Part shown: piece by piece, positions 10,662 to 21,445 of the stretch
Layout: each line of letters begins with the position of its first letter
How positions within the stretch are numbered: position 1 is the first letter of the stretch
DNA from: Thereva unica
Lineage: Eukaryota > Arthropoda > Insecta > Diptera > Therevidae
Direction: 5' to 3'
Assembly: GCA_949987705.1 (NCBI GenBank)
Contig: OX465282.1
Coordinates: 40,326,039 to 40,390,038 of the forward strand
DNA length: 64,000 nucleotides
Position numbers and translations under genes: made by a program
The notes under the pieces: generated by a model
The model's input: the letters and a program-made list of their open reading frames with translations, nothing else
Databases searched by the model: none
What the model was told of the DNA's origin: nothing

Positions 10662-12414
10662 TCCGGCCATCCTTTTCTTCGCTCGGCTCGAGCGAATTAT
10701 TCTCGCTTAAACTGTCTGTAGATCGACAAGGTTTCATGAAGTCGCTGCTAGTTGAAGTCCTTTTAGGCCCGTCCCCATCTGTAGTTCTTTGGGCCGTGTA
10801 ACGATCACCGCGTCCTACACTAACTACTTCATATGGACCTAAAAAATGGGAGGAAAGTTTATTTCCAACATTGAATTGTGTTGTCTTTATGGCCACCAAG
10901 TCTCCAATCTTGTATTTTCTTCCGTCTTTTCGAGATTTGTTATATGTTTTCCTGTTTTCCTCACGTATTTTTTCAATTTGTTTTCTCACGCCCATTCGCA
11001 TTTTGTCTCTCCCTTCGTGATGATCATAAAGAACTGCCTCTTCTATAGCCTTTTGGATATCAAGATCTTCCTTTTTTCTCATCCTTGTTCCGAACAGTAC
11101 TTCAAATGGTGTTCTTTGTATCGAACGTTGAAAAGAACTATTTAAAGCTATTTGTACCTGAGGTACGTGCTTATACCATTTTTCCGGTAAGCCGACTGAT
11201 AATCTTCTTAAAACTTCTATTATCACTCTATTTATTCTCTCCGCCTGTCCGTTAGCTCGTGGTACGCCTGTTGTTATCAAAATATGTTCGATTCCTTCTT
11301 CCTTACAAAACTCTTCGAAAACTCTTCCCGTAAACGCTGAACCTCTGTCGCTAATTATTCGTTTTGGGTTTCCAAAACACTGCTGATGCTCTTTCAGTTT
11401 CTTTATTGTTTCTTCAGCTGACAGGGTTTTCGTAGGATATATCCAGACGTATTTTGAAAATGCGTCTATTACAGTAAGGATATATTTGTACAGTTTCGCC
11501 GTTTGATCCATTGGTCCAATGTGATCCATATGCATGACTTCGAGCGGTCTTTCTCCTTTATCTAGTGGATTCAAGTAACCTTCCTGCTTTCCTGCTTTTC
11601 TATTTGCCAACAAACATTTCACGCAATTATTTATGCACTGTAGTACCTTCTGTTGCAATTTCGTGATAAAAAAATCCTGGTTAATTAGGTGCATAGTCTT
11701 TGCAACTGCAAAGTGGCCTTCGTTATGTTTTAATTTTATTATCTCGTTTTCCATATTCTTGGGTACAACGAGAAGCTTTTTGCCATCTAAATATTTGAAT
11801 AAAATATTGCCTTCCATGTTAAAGTCATCATAATTCCTCTGTTTCAATATTTCTTTAACTGCTGAAATAAACTCGTCCTTTTCCTGTGCCTTTCGCATTC
11901 TTATTAGTAGTTCGTTTTGTACTGTGTATACAATTGGATTTCTGCTTAATGAATCCACATGTTGCATTTTCTTGCCTGGCCTATGTTCGACTTCGAACTT
12001 GAATTCCTGCATATATAGTATCCACCTGGATACAACTGCTGGTAGATCCTTTTTTTCTTTCGTTTGACGGAAAGCGATGCAGTCCGTTACGACCTTGAAT
12101 TCGTTTCCTAGTAGGTAAATCCTAAATTTTTTCAGTGCCAAGTAAACTGCCATGACTTCTAAAATGTAGCTGTGATACTTTTCCTCTGATGGTAGGTTTT
12201 TTTTGCTATAGTAATAAACTGGGTGAAGCTTGTTATCTTCTCCCGACTGTATGAGAACGGCTGCACATCCTACTTTACTTGCATCCGTATGAACTTCGGT
12301 TTTGGCACCTTGCCTAAAAATATGAAGAACTGGATTTGTAACTAAAGCATTCTTTAAAACATTAATTGCTTTTCTCTCTTCCGACTGCAGATTAAAATCA
12401 TTATCTTTTCGCAA
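10657..12414 (-). CDS. Nested gypsy pol, RNase H and integrase part (585 codons)
   Basis: The first 150 residues are RNase H, with TEVHTDASKVGCAAVL, EVMAVYLALKKF and VVTDCIAF as the acidic active-site strands. A zinc-binding domain follows (HNEGHFAVAKT, then CINNCVKCLLANR). The integrase core has MHMDHIGPM, IISDRGSAFTG and NGQAERINRVI, giving a complete D-D-E set. A basic C-terminal region follows. The frame continues the reverse transcriptase of 12354-13784 in another register, so one frameshift lies near 12410. It ends at the edge of the 3' LTR. This region degrades template RNA and integrates the cDNA. Confidence 0.9.
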   Translation of the reverse strand: MRKDNDFNLQSEERKAINVLKNALVTNPVLHIFRQGAKTEVHTDASKVGCAAVLIQSGEDNKLHPVYYYSKKNLPSEEKYHSYILEVMAVYLALKKFRIYLLGNEFKVVTDCIAFRQTKEKKDLPAVVSRWILYMQEFKFEVEHRPGKKMQHVDSLSRNPIVYTVQNELLIRMRKAQEKDEFISAVKEILKQRNYDDFNMEGNILFKYLDGKKLLVVPKNMENEIIKLKHNEGHFAVAKTMHLINQDFFITKLQQKVLQCINNCVKCLLANRKAGKQEGYLNPLDKGERPLEVMHMDHIGPMDQTAKLYKYILTVIDAFSKYVWIYPTKTLSAEETIKKLKEHQQCFGNPKRIISDRGSAFTGRVFEEFCKEEGIEHILITTGVPRANGQAERINRVIIEVLRRLSVGLPEKWYKHVPQVQIALNSSFQRSIQRTPFEVLFGTRMRKKEDLDIQKAIEEAVLYDHHEGRDKMRMGVRKQIEKIREENRKTYNKSRKDGRKYKIGDLVAIKTTQFNVGNKLSSHFLGPYEVVSVGRGDRYTAQRTTDGDGPKRTSTSSDFMKPCRSTDSLSENNSLEPSEEKDGRM

Positions 12415-13784
12415 CAGAGCTGTTTTGCTATTATTGAGTAGCCCGAGATAAATTTTCGGAAAAATCCCGTCAATCCGAGAAAACCTCGCAGCTCTTTTAA
12501 ATTGTTTGGTTCTGGAAAGTTCCTAACTGCTTTCAACTTATTTTCCGATGGACTAACTGTACCCTTTTGAACTTTATGACCTAAAAAATCTATCTCTTGT
12601 TTTAGAAAGCTGCATTTAGACCACTTTATTTGAAGACTATATTCAGCGGCGACTTTAAGGACAATTTTCAGCTTATTGACATTTTCTTGCTTATTTGAAG
12701 CTGATATTATAAGATCGTCCATGTATGTTTGTACGATGTCTCTAGCTATAAGTTCTCTGAAAATAAAGTGAATAAATCGGCAGAAAACAGCCGGTGCATT
12801 CATCAATCCGAATGGCACTTTTAAGAATTCGAAGTGACCTTCCGCAGTTATGAAGGCCGTATATTTTATACTACTTTCTTCCACTGGTACGTGAAAATAC
12901 CCGTTTCTGAGATCCAATGTGGTAAAAATATTTGAACCTGCCAGTTTATCTAAAATATCTTCGATAATTGGCATCGGAAAGTGCTCCTTTATTGTCACTT
13001 TGTTTAATCTTCTATAATCAATACACAACCTATGTAATCCATCCTTTTTCTTCGTGACCACAACATTGCTTGCGAATGGTGAGTTAGACTGGCGAATGAT
13101 TCCTTCTTGTAGCCATTCTTCAATTTGCTGTTTCACCACCAGTTTTTCCGTCATAGGTAATCGCCGTGGATTTGTGTAAATCGGTGTTTCGTCATTTAAA
13201 GTTATGTTCATTTTAACTGGATAATTAGTCGCCTTATTTGGTTTGTAACTTTGGACTAAATCATTTATTTCATTTTCAAACTCTTGAGGAACATCCAACT
13301 TGTCGTCTACTGATATATTCATAATCGAGGCATTTTGTTTAAGTGGGTTTTGATAGTGAAATGTTACACTCTCTCCATCAAAAAGTACCTTAGCTTTTGA
13401 AATAGTGTCGCTTCCTATAATACATTGAAATCTTATTGTATTATAGGGAACCACATGTATTAAAGCTTTTATTATGACATTGTCAATACTCAGATCCGTC
13501 TCAAAACAACCCATTGAACGATATATACTGTTTCCTAGTCCTGATAAAGTTAATACTTGTTTTGATAGAGTGGCGTTTTTAAGTTGCCGAAATGCGTCCT
13601 CTCTTAACAAAGTTAAATCACTTCCAGTATCTAAAAGAGCTTTAAGTTTTAAATTGTTTATTTCAATGGCTTTAATATTTCGTGTGCAATTTTGTACAAT
13701 TTTGTGCCATATACCCGCGGCCGTTACATTTAAAACATTTTGTTTCAGTTTTACATTCATTTCTTCTGTGGTCAGCTGATCCAC
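12354..13784 (-). CDS. Nested gypsy pol, protease and reverse transcriptase part
   Basis: The aspartic protease motif LLDTGSDLTLL is near residues 50-60. The reverse transcriptase starts near residue 190 and includes GIIRQSNSPFASNVVVTKKK, FTTLDLRNGYFHVPV (motif A Asp), VPFGLMNAPAVFCRF and the catalytic YMDD box. The usual RT/RNase H linker GLTGFFRKFI is present near the end. The start overlaps the end of gag by about 110 nt in the +1 frame, as expected for gag-pol frameshifting. The last 15 or so residues are out of frame because of the frameshift near 12410. Confidence 0.9.
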   Translation of the reverse strand: MDQLTTEEMNVKLKQNVLNVTAAGIWHKIVQNCTRNIKAIEINNLKLKALLDTGSDLTLLREDAFRQLKNATLSKQVLTLSGLGNSIYRSMGCFETDLSIDNVIIKALIHVVPYNTIRFQCIIGSDTISKAKVLFDGESVTFHYQNPLKQNASIMNISVDDKLDVPQEFENEINDLVQSYKPNKATNYPVKMNITLNDETPIYTNPRRLPMTEKLVVKQQIEEWLQEGIIRQSNSPFASNVVVTKKKDGLHRLCIDYRRLNKVTIKEHFPMPIIEDILDKLAGSNIFTTLDLRNGYFHVPVEESSIKYTAFITAEGHFEFLKVPFGLMNAPAVFCRFIHFIFRELIARDIVQTYMDDLIISASNKQENVNKLKIVLKVAAEYSLQIKWSKCSFLKQEIDFLGHKVQKGTVSPSENKLKAVRNFPEPNNLKELRGFLGLTGFFRKFISGYSIIAKQLCCEKIMILICSRKREKQLMF

Positions 13785-14577
13785 AATTAAAGCAATGAAG
13801 GGGTTTATACGAATTCTCCGTCTTTTTCGGCTTGTGGAAATTTGAAAAAATTGTTTTAAATTTGTTCTTAATTCGTTCGTAAATGTCTAACTTTGTTTTT
13901 AGTTCATTTAGGCTTGATGCACTATATAAAATTGTTTTATTTTCATCGCGATCCGGTATTCCGTTAATTATATAGTGTATTATAGAGAGTTCGTCAACGT
14001 CTGCCAAACTAGCTATTTCTTGCATTTTGTAAACGAATTCTCTAAAACTTTCACTATTTTTCTCTCTTCGACTTTGCAACCGTTCATAAATGTCAGCTTT
14101 ACAAATTTTAGTTTGAAATTCATTTATTAATTTATATTTTAAATCTTCGTAAGATTTGCAAGCAATGGTCCTAGAAAACATTTTTGCGCTACCCACCAAT
14201 GCTCGCTTTAAATAAATAAATTTTCCGATGCTATTCCACTGAAGCATTTCCGCTATCTCTTCAAATTCTTGGAACCATGTGATAACGCTGGATCCTTTAT
14301 CACCGTTAAATGGCTTTATCATATTTTCGATATCACCAATTTTGAAGTCACATGCAACTCTAGATGAAAACGCAATTAGATTTCTGCCACTAGGTTCATT
14401 ATTACCTGACGGCGGATCATTATCCCTCCCAGCTGATTCCTCGTACGGCCGTTGATTTTCAGTGTCCTGTATTGCTTCATCAAGTCTTGCAACCAAGGCA
14501 GCCTTCAAACCTGTTGTGTCTAGTCCACGTCTAGCGAGTTCCAACTTCAATTACTCCACAGTTAGGTTGTTGGACAT
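13672..14577 (-). CDS. Nested gypsy gag with SAP-like start and two zinc knuckles
   Basis: The N-terminus LKLELARRGLDTTGLKAALV resembles a SAP nucleic-acid-binding motif. A capsid-like segment follows (IKPFNGDKGSSVITWFQEFE, ESFREFVYKMQEIA). Two CCHC zinc knuckles end the protein (CFNCGSADHRRNEC and CFKCNGRGYMAQNC). The likely original start is the ATG at 14577, but a TAA at 14551-14553 interrupts the frame eight codons later. The open part therefore begins at 14550. Gag packages the genomic RNA into virus-like particles. Confidence 0.87.
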
Positions 14578-14647
14578 TTTCAAGTGAAATTCAGCTTTCT
14601 ACAGCGAGATTTTAATTTAATGAGTTCGCAGCGGTTGAGCCCCCAAA

Positions 14648-14884
14648 TGTAGGATAAAAAGAATAAACGATAACTTATTCAACTCTTAATGTTTTAATTA
14701 AACAATGAATTCCAAAATTAATCAGCAGCTTATATATAATTCAAGGGAAAAAACAACTGCTTCCTTTAACGACGGCTGTCTGAATTTTCTCTGCTTACTA
14801 CGTCCTTATCGCTTATTTACTTCTGACAGCTTCCTGAGTATCTCGACGAGTATAAACTGAGTAGTATAAACTGAGTACTCTACA
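14648..14884 (-). repeat. 5' LTR of the nested Ty3/gypsy element
   Basis: This is the partner of 10424-10661. On the coding strand the LTR is followed by TTTGGGGGCTCAACCGC, the likely tRNA primer-binding site. The tRNA was not assigned. Confidence 0.92.
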
Positions 14885-16984
14885 TGGATGTGTTCAAACC
14901 TTCCCATAGGTATCTGAAATTTTTGTATCGGAGATTTTGTATGACTTCGCCCATAAATTAATATCAGTATTCATCCTAGGCCAAAAATATCTTCTTGTAA
15001 TTAATTTCCTTGTACCTCGTATTCCTGGATGTGATAAGTTATGGATTTTGTCAAATATGCTTCTTCGTAATATCTCTGGTACGAATGGACGATCTCTACT
15101 AGTGGAACACTCTAACCAGATTTTACTTTCTAAGAAAGAAAGGTACATCTGTTTCCACTAAAATGAATTTCGAATTTTTATTTGGGTTTTCAATCAACTG
15201 TTTTAACTCTATCATCCTTTTGTGCTTCTGTGATAATGTTTTTCGCTAACCGCGTCACAATTGCTATTTTCTACGGTTACCCGTGATAAAGTATCAGCTA
15301 CTACATTTGATTCTTCCTTGATGTATCTTATATCGGAGGTGAATTGGGTAACATTGTCTAATTGTCTTGCTTGTCTTGGACTTTCTCTCCGCTTTGGTCC
15401 AAATTGCGGATGTTAAAGGTTTGTGATCCGTGAATACTGTAAATTCACGACCTTCCAAAAAATGTCTAAAGTGTTTAATACTTGAGTACATTGCCAAAAG
15501 CTCTCTATCAAATGTAGAATACTTAATTTCTGCATTGTTTAATTTTCTGGAATAAAACGCTAAAGGTTCGCTTTCATTGTTGTTAATTTGTTCCAACATT
15601 GCTCCAATCGCAATGTTTGATGCATCAACCGTCAACTTCAAAGTAGGATTCTCCGCTGGATGCACTAATAACGTTGCCGAAATAAAAGCCTTCTTCACTT
15701 TGACGAACGCGTCTTCGCATTCTTCCGTCCAGTCAAAATTTTTTAAACTCTTAGGTTTTTTAAGCTCCCTAACTAAATGTATATGAATGGGGCTTAACAA
15801 CTCTGCTAATCGTGGAATGAATCTGTGAAATTTGCCATTCCTATGAATTGTTGAATCTGCTTAATGGAAGTAGGTGAAGGGAAATCCTGGATGAATTTAA
15901 TTCTATTTTCAGAAGGAAGAATCCCGTCCTTCGTAATTTTGTGACTTAAAAATTCAATTTCATGTACACCAAAAAGACATTTCCCTGGGTTAATATTTAT
16001 TCCGTATTCTTCTAAACGGCCGAACACCTGCTCTAAGTGTTTCTTGTGTTCCTCCTTATTTTTGCCTGCAACCAATATATCATCAATGTAGATAAAAACG
16101 AATTCCAACCCAGTTAAGACTCTATCCATAAATCGTTGGAAAGTTTGAGCAGCATTTCTAAGTCCAAAGGGCATTCGAGTAAATTCGAATAAACCGAAAG
16201 GTGTAGTTATCGCTGTCTTATAGATATCTTCCTCTGCCATAGGTATGTGATGATAAGCTCTCACTAAATCAATCTTCGAAAATATGGTACAACCATTCAA
16301 ATTTAACGTAAAATTTTGAATGTGAGGATATCTGTCTGGAATTGTTATTGAGTTTAGTCCCCGGTAATCTTCGCATGGTCGCTAATCAGTGGAATCTTTC
16401 TTTGGAACCATGTGTAGTGCTGATGAGACTGATGATGAAGATGTTCTGCGTAAGCCTAATTTTACCATGTGCTCGAATTCTAATTTAGCGATTTTAAATT
16501 TATTAGTGTCGAGTCTTCTAGGTCTTGAAAATGGTAATTGACCTTTAGTGGTAATAGTATGCACTATATTATGTCGTACAGGTAAATCATAGCGTGGAGG
16601 TTGAGTTAGTGTGGGAAATCTAGATAAAACATTACCATATTCACTATCAAAGGTACAATGCCTGGGTGAAGGGGAATCTGTTTTAATCATGATTCTATTA
16701 ACTGTCAACTCTGTGTTACCATCTATTATTCTCTTATTTTTAAGATCAACCAGCAAATTGAATCCAGAAAGAAAATCTGCGCCAATAATAGGTTTGTCGA
16801 CGCTTGCTATAATGAACGGAAAAGTTAAATCTCGTCTTAATCCAAAGTCTATCTTAAGAAGTTTTGTTCCGTAAGTATGGATAATTGATCCGTTAGCTGC
16901 CGTGATTCTGTGTACAGTGTATACATACGTGATATGACAATCCAAATTCCCCAAGTGTATTTCATAGTAGTAGTGAGAATCCAA
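14885..16984 (-). pseudogene. Outer Ty3/gypsy pol: protease, RT, RNase H and start of integrase
   Basis: Minus-strand pieces in order follow. 16984-16382: protease C-half, including KPIIGADFLSGF (flap and C-terminal strand), then the RT start with QLPFSRPRRLDTNKF. 16300-15806: RT palm with [32 protein letters not shown] and FIYIDD (catalytic box). 15800-15294: RNase H with LTVDASNIAIGAML and FTVFTDHKPL. 15148-14894: integrase zinc-binding part HNLSHPGIRGTRKLI. Frameshifts near 16380, 15800 and 15290 break it. The protease active-site DTG and all of gag are absent because the 5' LTR is fused directly upstream. The integrase continues at 10423 across the nested insertion. Confidence 0.88.
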
Positions 16985-17076
16985 ATTGTGACGTAACCAA
17001 AAACACTGTACTTAAAATTATTAGAACAGAAACTGAATGGATACTTGAATAAAACTTATTACAACAAAAAACGTAT
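16909..17076 (-). repeat. 5' LTR of the outer Ty3/gypsy element, truncated
   Basis: It matches 9314-9480 but lacks the last 20 or so bases (the outer end), where unrelated repeat sequence starts at 17077. Its inner end runs directly into protease coding sequence, so the leader, primer-binding site and gag were lost by deletion. Confidence 0.78.
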
Positions 17077-17089
17077 ATAGCCCAGTCAC

Positions 17090-17700
17090 TTTATACATGA
17101 ACCTCTGAAAAAATGCAACTGGAGATTTATCAGCGGGATTCTCTTTATTTTGGGGTCACAAATAATTTCCCAAAAGTCCATAAAGCCAACTGACCGGCTA
17201 CTCGAGTTATAGGGGGTCAAAGGTCCCTAAAATCTCTTTTTCTCCAATATCTCGTAAATTATCGGTTTTACGCAATTTTCGGCTAAGTAAAGATTGTTCG
17301 TGAGATGAATCTGCATAAAAAAGTCCTGTACAAAATTTACGTAGAACCAATAGTTTTTGAGATATGGGGCTCGTTTCCGCACCACCTTGGAAGTAGAACT
17401 CAGGCAGCCTTTTTGCATGGTATCCCCAGTAGGCCTAGTCCATAGGTTACAAGGTATGAAATAATTTTGTTGGTTATCTCTCTATCTCTTCTATCTCCAT
17501 TTCTTTCATGTGGTCATCTTCATCAACACTCATCTCAGAGGAAAATAACGAAATGTGGTCGGTGCTACCATCGTTCAACTCAGGGGCAATGGTTGAATCC
17601 CCGGACATCGAATTGAGACACGACGGGCCCCGATAAGAGCCATAAGCTACAGAACATGGCAACCCTACTTTTCTGCATTCTGCATTTTATACATAAAGCT
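17090..17700 (-). pseudogene. Repeat with Cys-rich protein tail, copy A
   Basis: This segment is similar in order and sequence to 40600-41110. On the minus strand both copies encode, at 17690-17474 here, the pattern CRKVGLPCSVAYGS...SCLNSM followed by an acidic tail ending EIEEIER and a stop. The Cys-rich pattern is one I know from many uncharacterised repeat-encoded arthropod proteins and is reminiscent of CXC (tesmin-like) motifs. The enzyme it belongs to is not visible. An AATGCAACTGGAGATTT segment occurs at both sides (17115 and 17710), so the repeat is bounded by short direct repeats. The downstream 17150-17460 is the non-coding 3' part shared with copy B. Confidence 0.6.
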
Positions 17701-17755
17701 TTGGAAAAAAATGCAACTGGAGATTTTCCACCGGGATTCTCTTTATACTATACTG

Positions 17756-18242
17756 TTATTTCCAGTCCTTGTCGTACGGCACTGTCGTTAGACAGTTTGT
17801 CACGTTTGTGTTTACACCTAGTACGCCCATCCGAGAGTCTAACAAGCATATATCCAGAAAAGCACCGCCATTTGGGTATGATGGCATGTCCGCAGCGTAA
17901 AGATTTACTTTTCGCTGAATTCTATTCTGAGCCAACCAGTCTTTCAGTTGGTTGCCCCTGATGTTAGCCGTTTGATTTCCCCATGCTTCATGGCGTGCGT
18001 TTAAATCTCCGGCCAATTAGTAGGCCCCCAGCTTGTGTGGCATTAGGTCTATCTCTCCTAATTACCACATAATCTTTGTAATCCACTTTGTGCTTCTCGC
18101 TTAGTTTGGTCTCACTAGCAAGAAGCACATCAGGATTTTCGTTTTGCAAAAGGGTCAGCAAATTCGCCCTTCTCTCGTTTCTTATCAACGAATTGACGTT
18201 CACTGCAATGACCTTGATCGTGTCCTCCCTGCGTAAAGCCAT
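17756..18242 (-). pseudogene. LINE endonuclease with internal deletion
   Basis: The frame 18242-17988 begins with KVIAVNVNSLI and ends GLLIGRRF. It has the N-terminal endonuclease Asn and Glu (LLASETKLS). The frame 18016-17756 starts with GDLNARHEAWGN, the GDxNA metal-binding strand. The sequence between these motifs, normally over 60 residues, is lost at about 18015. The distal end (SDH) is missing. It lies downstream of the ORF1 at 18370-19285 with the same orientation, so the two belong to one element. Confidence 0.78.
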
Positions 18243-18369
18243 TAAACAGCTTACTCAGAGATGGTTTCTGTCGTAAAGAAGGAATATACTAAGTCTAAAC
18301 GGGCATTTTGCTCGTTTAGTTGTTTTTGTAGCTGAGCGATTTGCCCTTGAATTGATAGGAGAACCGCTT

Positions 18370-19285
18370 TCAGCTCGCTGTCCCAAAACTTGCTGCAGGC
18401 GCAGCTTTTGGGACTTTCTGTTTGGTTGTCTGGGCTCCAGCCGCCATTTGGGCGAAGGACATACCAGCTACAACTAAATTTTTAAACATTTGCCCCTTAC
18501 GGTCTTGTTGGGCCTGTATTTGTTCTTTACGCGCCTTAATACATTGCGTGAACTCTGCATATTTAGGGCATCCTCTATAATTAGCAGGAAGTCCATTAGA
18601 TCTGCAGAGCACACAGAACAACTTGTTTTTATCCGCGACTTTTTCCCTCCCAAAAGGACATTCGCCTTGATTGTGGTTTCTTTCACACTTGACACACCTA
18701 AAAGCCATTTGGCAGTTAGCTGCGGCATGTCCAAACCTTTGGCAGCGCATACATTGCAGGATGTCTGCTTTTTTATTTATTTTTTCCCAGCTTACCACAT
18801 AAAAGTTGAGATACCTAATCTTTTTTAGGTTATCCAACCGGCTTTCGGGAGTCAGTTGTACCAAGAATATGGGGAGCTGCCTCTCAGTTTGACGCGAGTA
18901 AGTCGTGCTGAATTTTTTTACCGCGGCAAATTTTAAATTTTCGACTTCGAGAGATTGGAGTTCATTCAACAAGAGCTCCTGGGTATCAGAGTCGGGATCG
19001 AGACCTTTTAAGAGGACGCTTTGCAATTTTTCACTTTTTGCAGTGAAAAATTGCGTATTCGCCCTTTCTAATATTATTTTCATTTTATTAAAGTCTCCTA
19101 AACTATTTAAAACTAAGCATTGCTTAATCCCACTAAGCCTTTTTATAAAAAAGTTAGTGTGCTTAAGCACCTGCTTCGCTAACCTTATTGTGTCCACTGG
19201 TTGCTGATGGAAGATGTTGATCGGCGGGATTTTCTCTTTTTTTTGATGTTGTTTTTGCTGCTGCGCGTTTTCGAGAAAATGTCAT
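18370..19285 (-). pseudogene. LINE ORF1 (Gag-like, three zinc knuckles)
   Basis: The 275-codon frame 19197-18370 contains a region of the pre-C2HC type (LLKGLDPDSDTQELLLNEL), then CMRCQRFGHAAANC, CVKCERNHNQGEC and CVLCRSNGLPANYRGC. Such ORF1 proteins bind LINE RNA. The true start is probably the ATG at 19283-19285 (MTFSRKRAAAKTTSKK). A slip in an A-run near 19235 puts it out of frame. A similar C-terminal fragment is found at 45745-45960 and an endonuclease-region fragment at 40330-40480. Confidence 0.82.
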
Positions 19286-19370
19286 TTAAAAATCCCATAC
19301 AAAAAAATACACACTACCACAAATTTTAAGCCCTTTATCATAAACCAATGAACTTATAATATAATACAAA

Positions 19371-21441
19371 ATTATCATCATCATAAATAGCTCCACAGCC
19401 TGTTATTGGCCTTGGCTTCCTGCAACATCCTCCTCCAGAACTGTCGGTCCCTGGCTTGAAGTCTCCAATTTCTTATACCTAGGGTTCGTAGATCTTCTTC
19501 TACGCTGTCTAAATATCTCTTTTTTGGACGTCCCGTACCTCTGTGTCCGTCTGGTCTCTTGTTCATAATAATTTTTGTTATGCTGTCGTCACTGCTACGT
19601 TCAACATGTCCTGCCCATCGGATTCTGTTAATTTTTATAGTTTTAATGATGTTTGGATCTTTATACAACTGATACAATTCGTGATTGTATCTTCTCCTCC
19701 AAACACCGTTTTCGTTGATTCCTCCATATATAGTGCGCAGGACTTTTCTTTCGAAGCACCCTAGGAGGTGTTCTTCGTTACTTCTTAATGTCCAGGTTTC
19801 GGATCCATACAGTAGTATTGGCCTTATAAGAGTTCTGTACAGTTTTACTTTAGTGCTTCTTGATATGTTCCTTGATAAGAAATGTTTACGTAGCCCAAAG
19901 TAGCATCTGTTTCCCAGCGCTAATCTCCTTTTAACTTCTAATGTCGTGTCGTTGTCTTTTGAAATTAGCGTCCCTAGATATATAAATTCTTTTACTGCTT
20001 CGATGTTGTATGTATCAATTGTCATATTCTGGCGATCATTACGTCTTTTGGAGATGCACATATATTTCGTTTTCTCTTCATTAATTGCTAGTCCGAGTTT
20101 CTTTGCTGCTCTTTCTAGCGATATGAAGGCTTCTTTCATTGCTACGGGGGATCTGGCTAGTATTACGATGTCGTCAGCGTACGCCAGTAATTGTACCGAC
20201 TTGTTGAAAATACTGCCCGCTGTGTTAATTCCTGCGTCTCTTATCACTTTTTCCATAGCTACGTTAAATAGTAAGCACGATAGGGCATCTCCTTGTCTTA
20301 GTCCTACTGTGGCGTTGAATGGTTCTGATAGCTCTCCTTCAATTCTTATTCTGCATAATACCTCTTTCATTGTTATTTTAGTCAAATTTACGAGGTGTTT
20401 GGGGAATCTTAGGTACTCCATAGCTTTGTATAATTCTTCACGTTTTATTTTATCATAGGCGTTTCTGAAGTCTATGAATAGCGAATGTATGTTTATGTTA
20501 AATTCATTCGCCTTTTCTAGGACCTGCCTAAGAGTGAAAATATGGTCTGTGGTAGATCTTCCGGGACGGAACCCGCTTTGATAGTTTCCCAGAGCTTCTT
20601 CTGCGTAAGGCTGCAGTTTAACGTATAAAATATTTGAAAATACTTTATATGCTACGTTCAGTAGAGTGATGCCTCTATAGTTACGGCAGTTTAGCTGATC
20701 TCCTTTTTTATGTATAGGGCACACAATGCCCTCGCTCCATTCCGATGGTATTTGTTTCTGGGTCCATATTAGTGTTACGATTTCATGCAGGCTTAATATT
20801 AGGTTTCCACCTCCTTTTTTTAATAGCTCTGCTACAATGTTATCTTTGCCCGGAGATTTGTTGTTTTTCAGTTTTTTCACTGCGTCTTGTACATCTTCTG
20901 ATGTAGGCATATCTCCCGCTAGTTCTTCTGCTACTTCCACGTTTTCTGTTGGCGGTTGCTCCTCATCTCCAGCTAGCAGTTCTTTGTAGTGTTCGCGCCA
21001 TCTAGTTAGAACTAGTTCTTTGGTGCTTAAGATTTCCCCATTCTTATTTTTGCACATAGTTACTCTGGGCTTGAAACCGACTCGGTGCTCATTTACTTTT
21101 TTATATAGTTGCCTGACGTCGTTTCGGCTGTTCGCCTCTTCTATTTTTAACATTTCGTTTTCCCAGTATTCCTTTTTCTTCGCTTTGTGCACTCTTTTCT
21201 CCTGCCTTCTTTTTTCTTTGTACAGCTCAGCTGCATTTCTCGTTCTGTGTTTCTGTAACATCACTTGATATGCTACATTCTTTTCCTGCGTTACTCGTGC
21301 ACAGTCATCGTCGAACCATTCATTTCTTCTTTCACGGGGCTCGTATCCTAGAGTATTTGTCGCTGATTCTTTGATTAGGGTTTTTAAGTTACTCCATTTA
21401 ACCTCTATGTCTTCGGCGCTGTCGTTACTTGCATTTGTCAC
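19371..21441 (-). CDS. RTE-type LINE reverse transcriptase (686 codons)
   Basis: A long uncorrupted frame. Residues 160-200 show the pre-palm NNKSPGKDNI. Around 240-265 are GIVCPIHKKGDQLNCRNYRGI and then GFRPGRSTTD. Motif A is SLFIDFRNAYDKI, motif B is GLRQGDALSCLLFN, and motif C is LLAYADDIVI. The tail contains the typical WAGHVERSSDD, GRPKKRYLDSVEEDL and RDRQFWRRML of RTE elements. The 3' end is a short ATGATGATG-type microsatellite at 19371-19384 rather than poly(A), as usual for RTE. The endonuclease frame upstream (21446-22224) is in another register, with a break near 21445. Otherwise the frame looks functional. Confidence 0.9.
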
Positions 21442-21445
21442 TCTT

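Larger units (their letters stand above)
10424..14884 (-). mobile_element. Young nested Ty3/gypsy LTR retrotransposon
   Basis: Two LTRs (10424-10661 and 14648-14884) enclose gag, protease/reverse transcriptase and RNase H/integrase on the minus strand. TGGA flanks both ends (10420-10423 and 14885-14888), a 4-bp target duplication. It sits inside the integrase gene of an older gypsy element, between the zinc-binding part and the catalytic core. The two LTRs differ at about three positions over 237 bp, so insertion was recent. The coding frames carry a nonsense codon in gag and a frameshift in pol. This copy is probably not autonomous, unless these are assembly errors. Confidence 0.92.
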
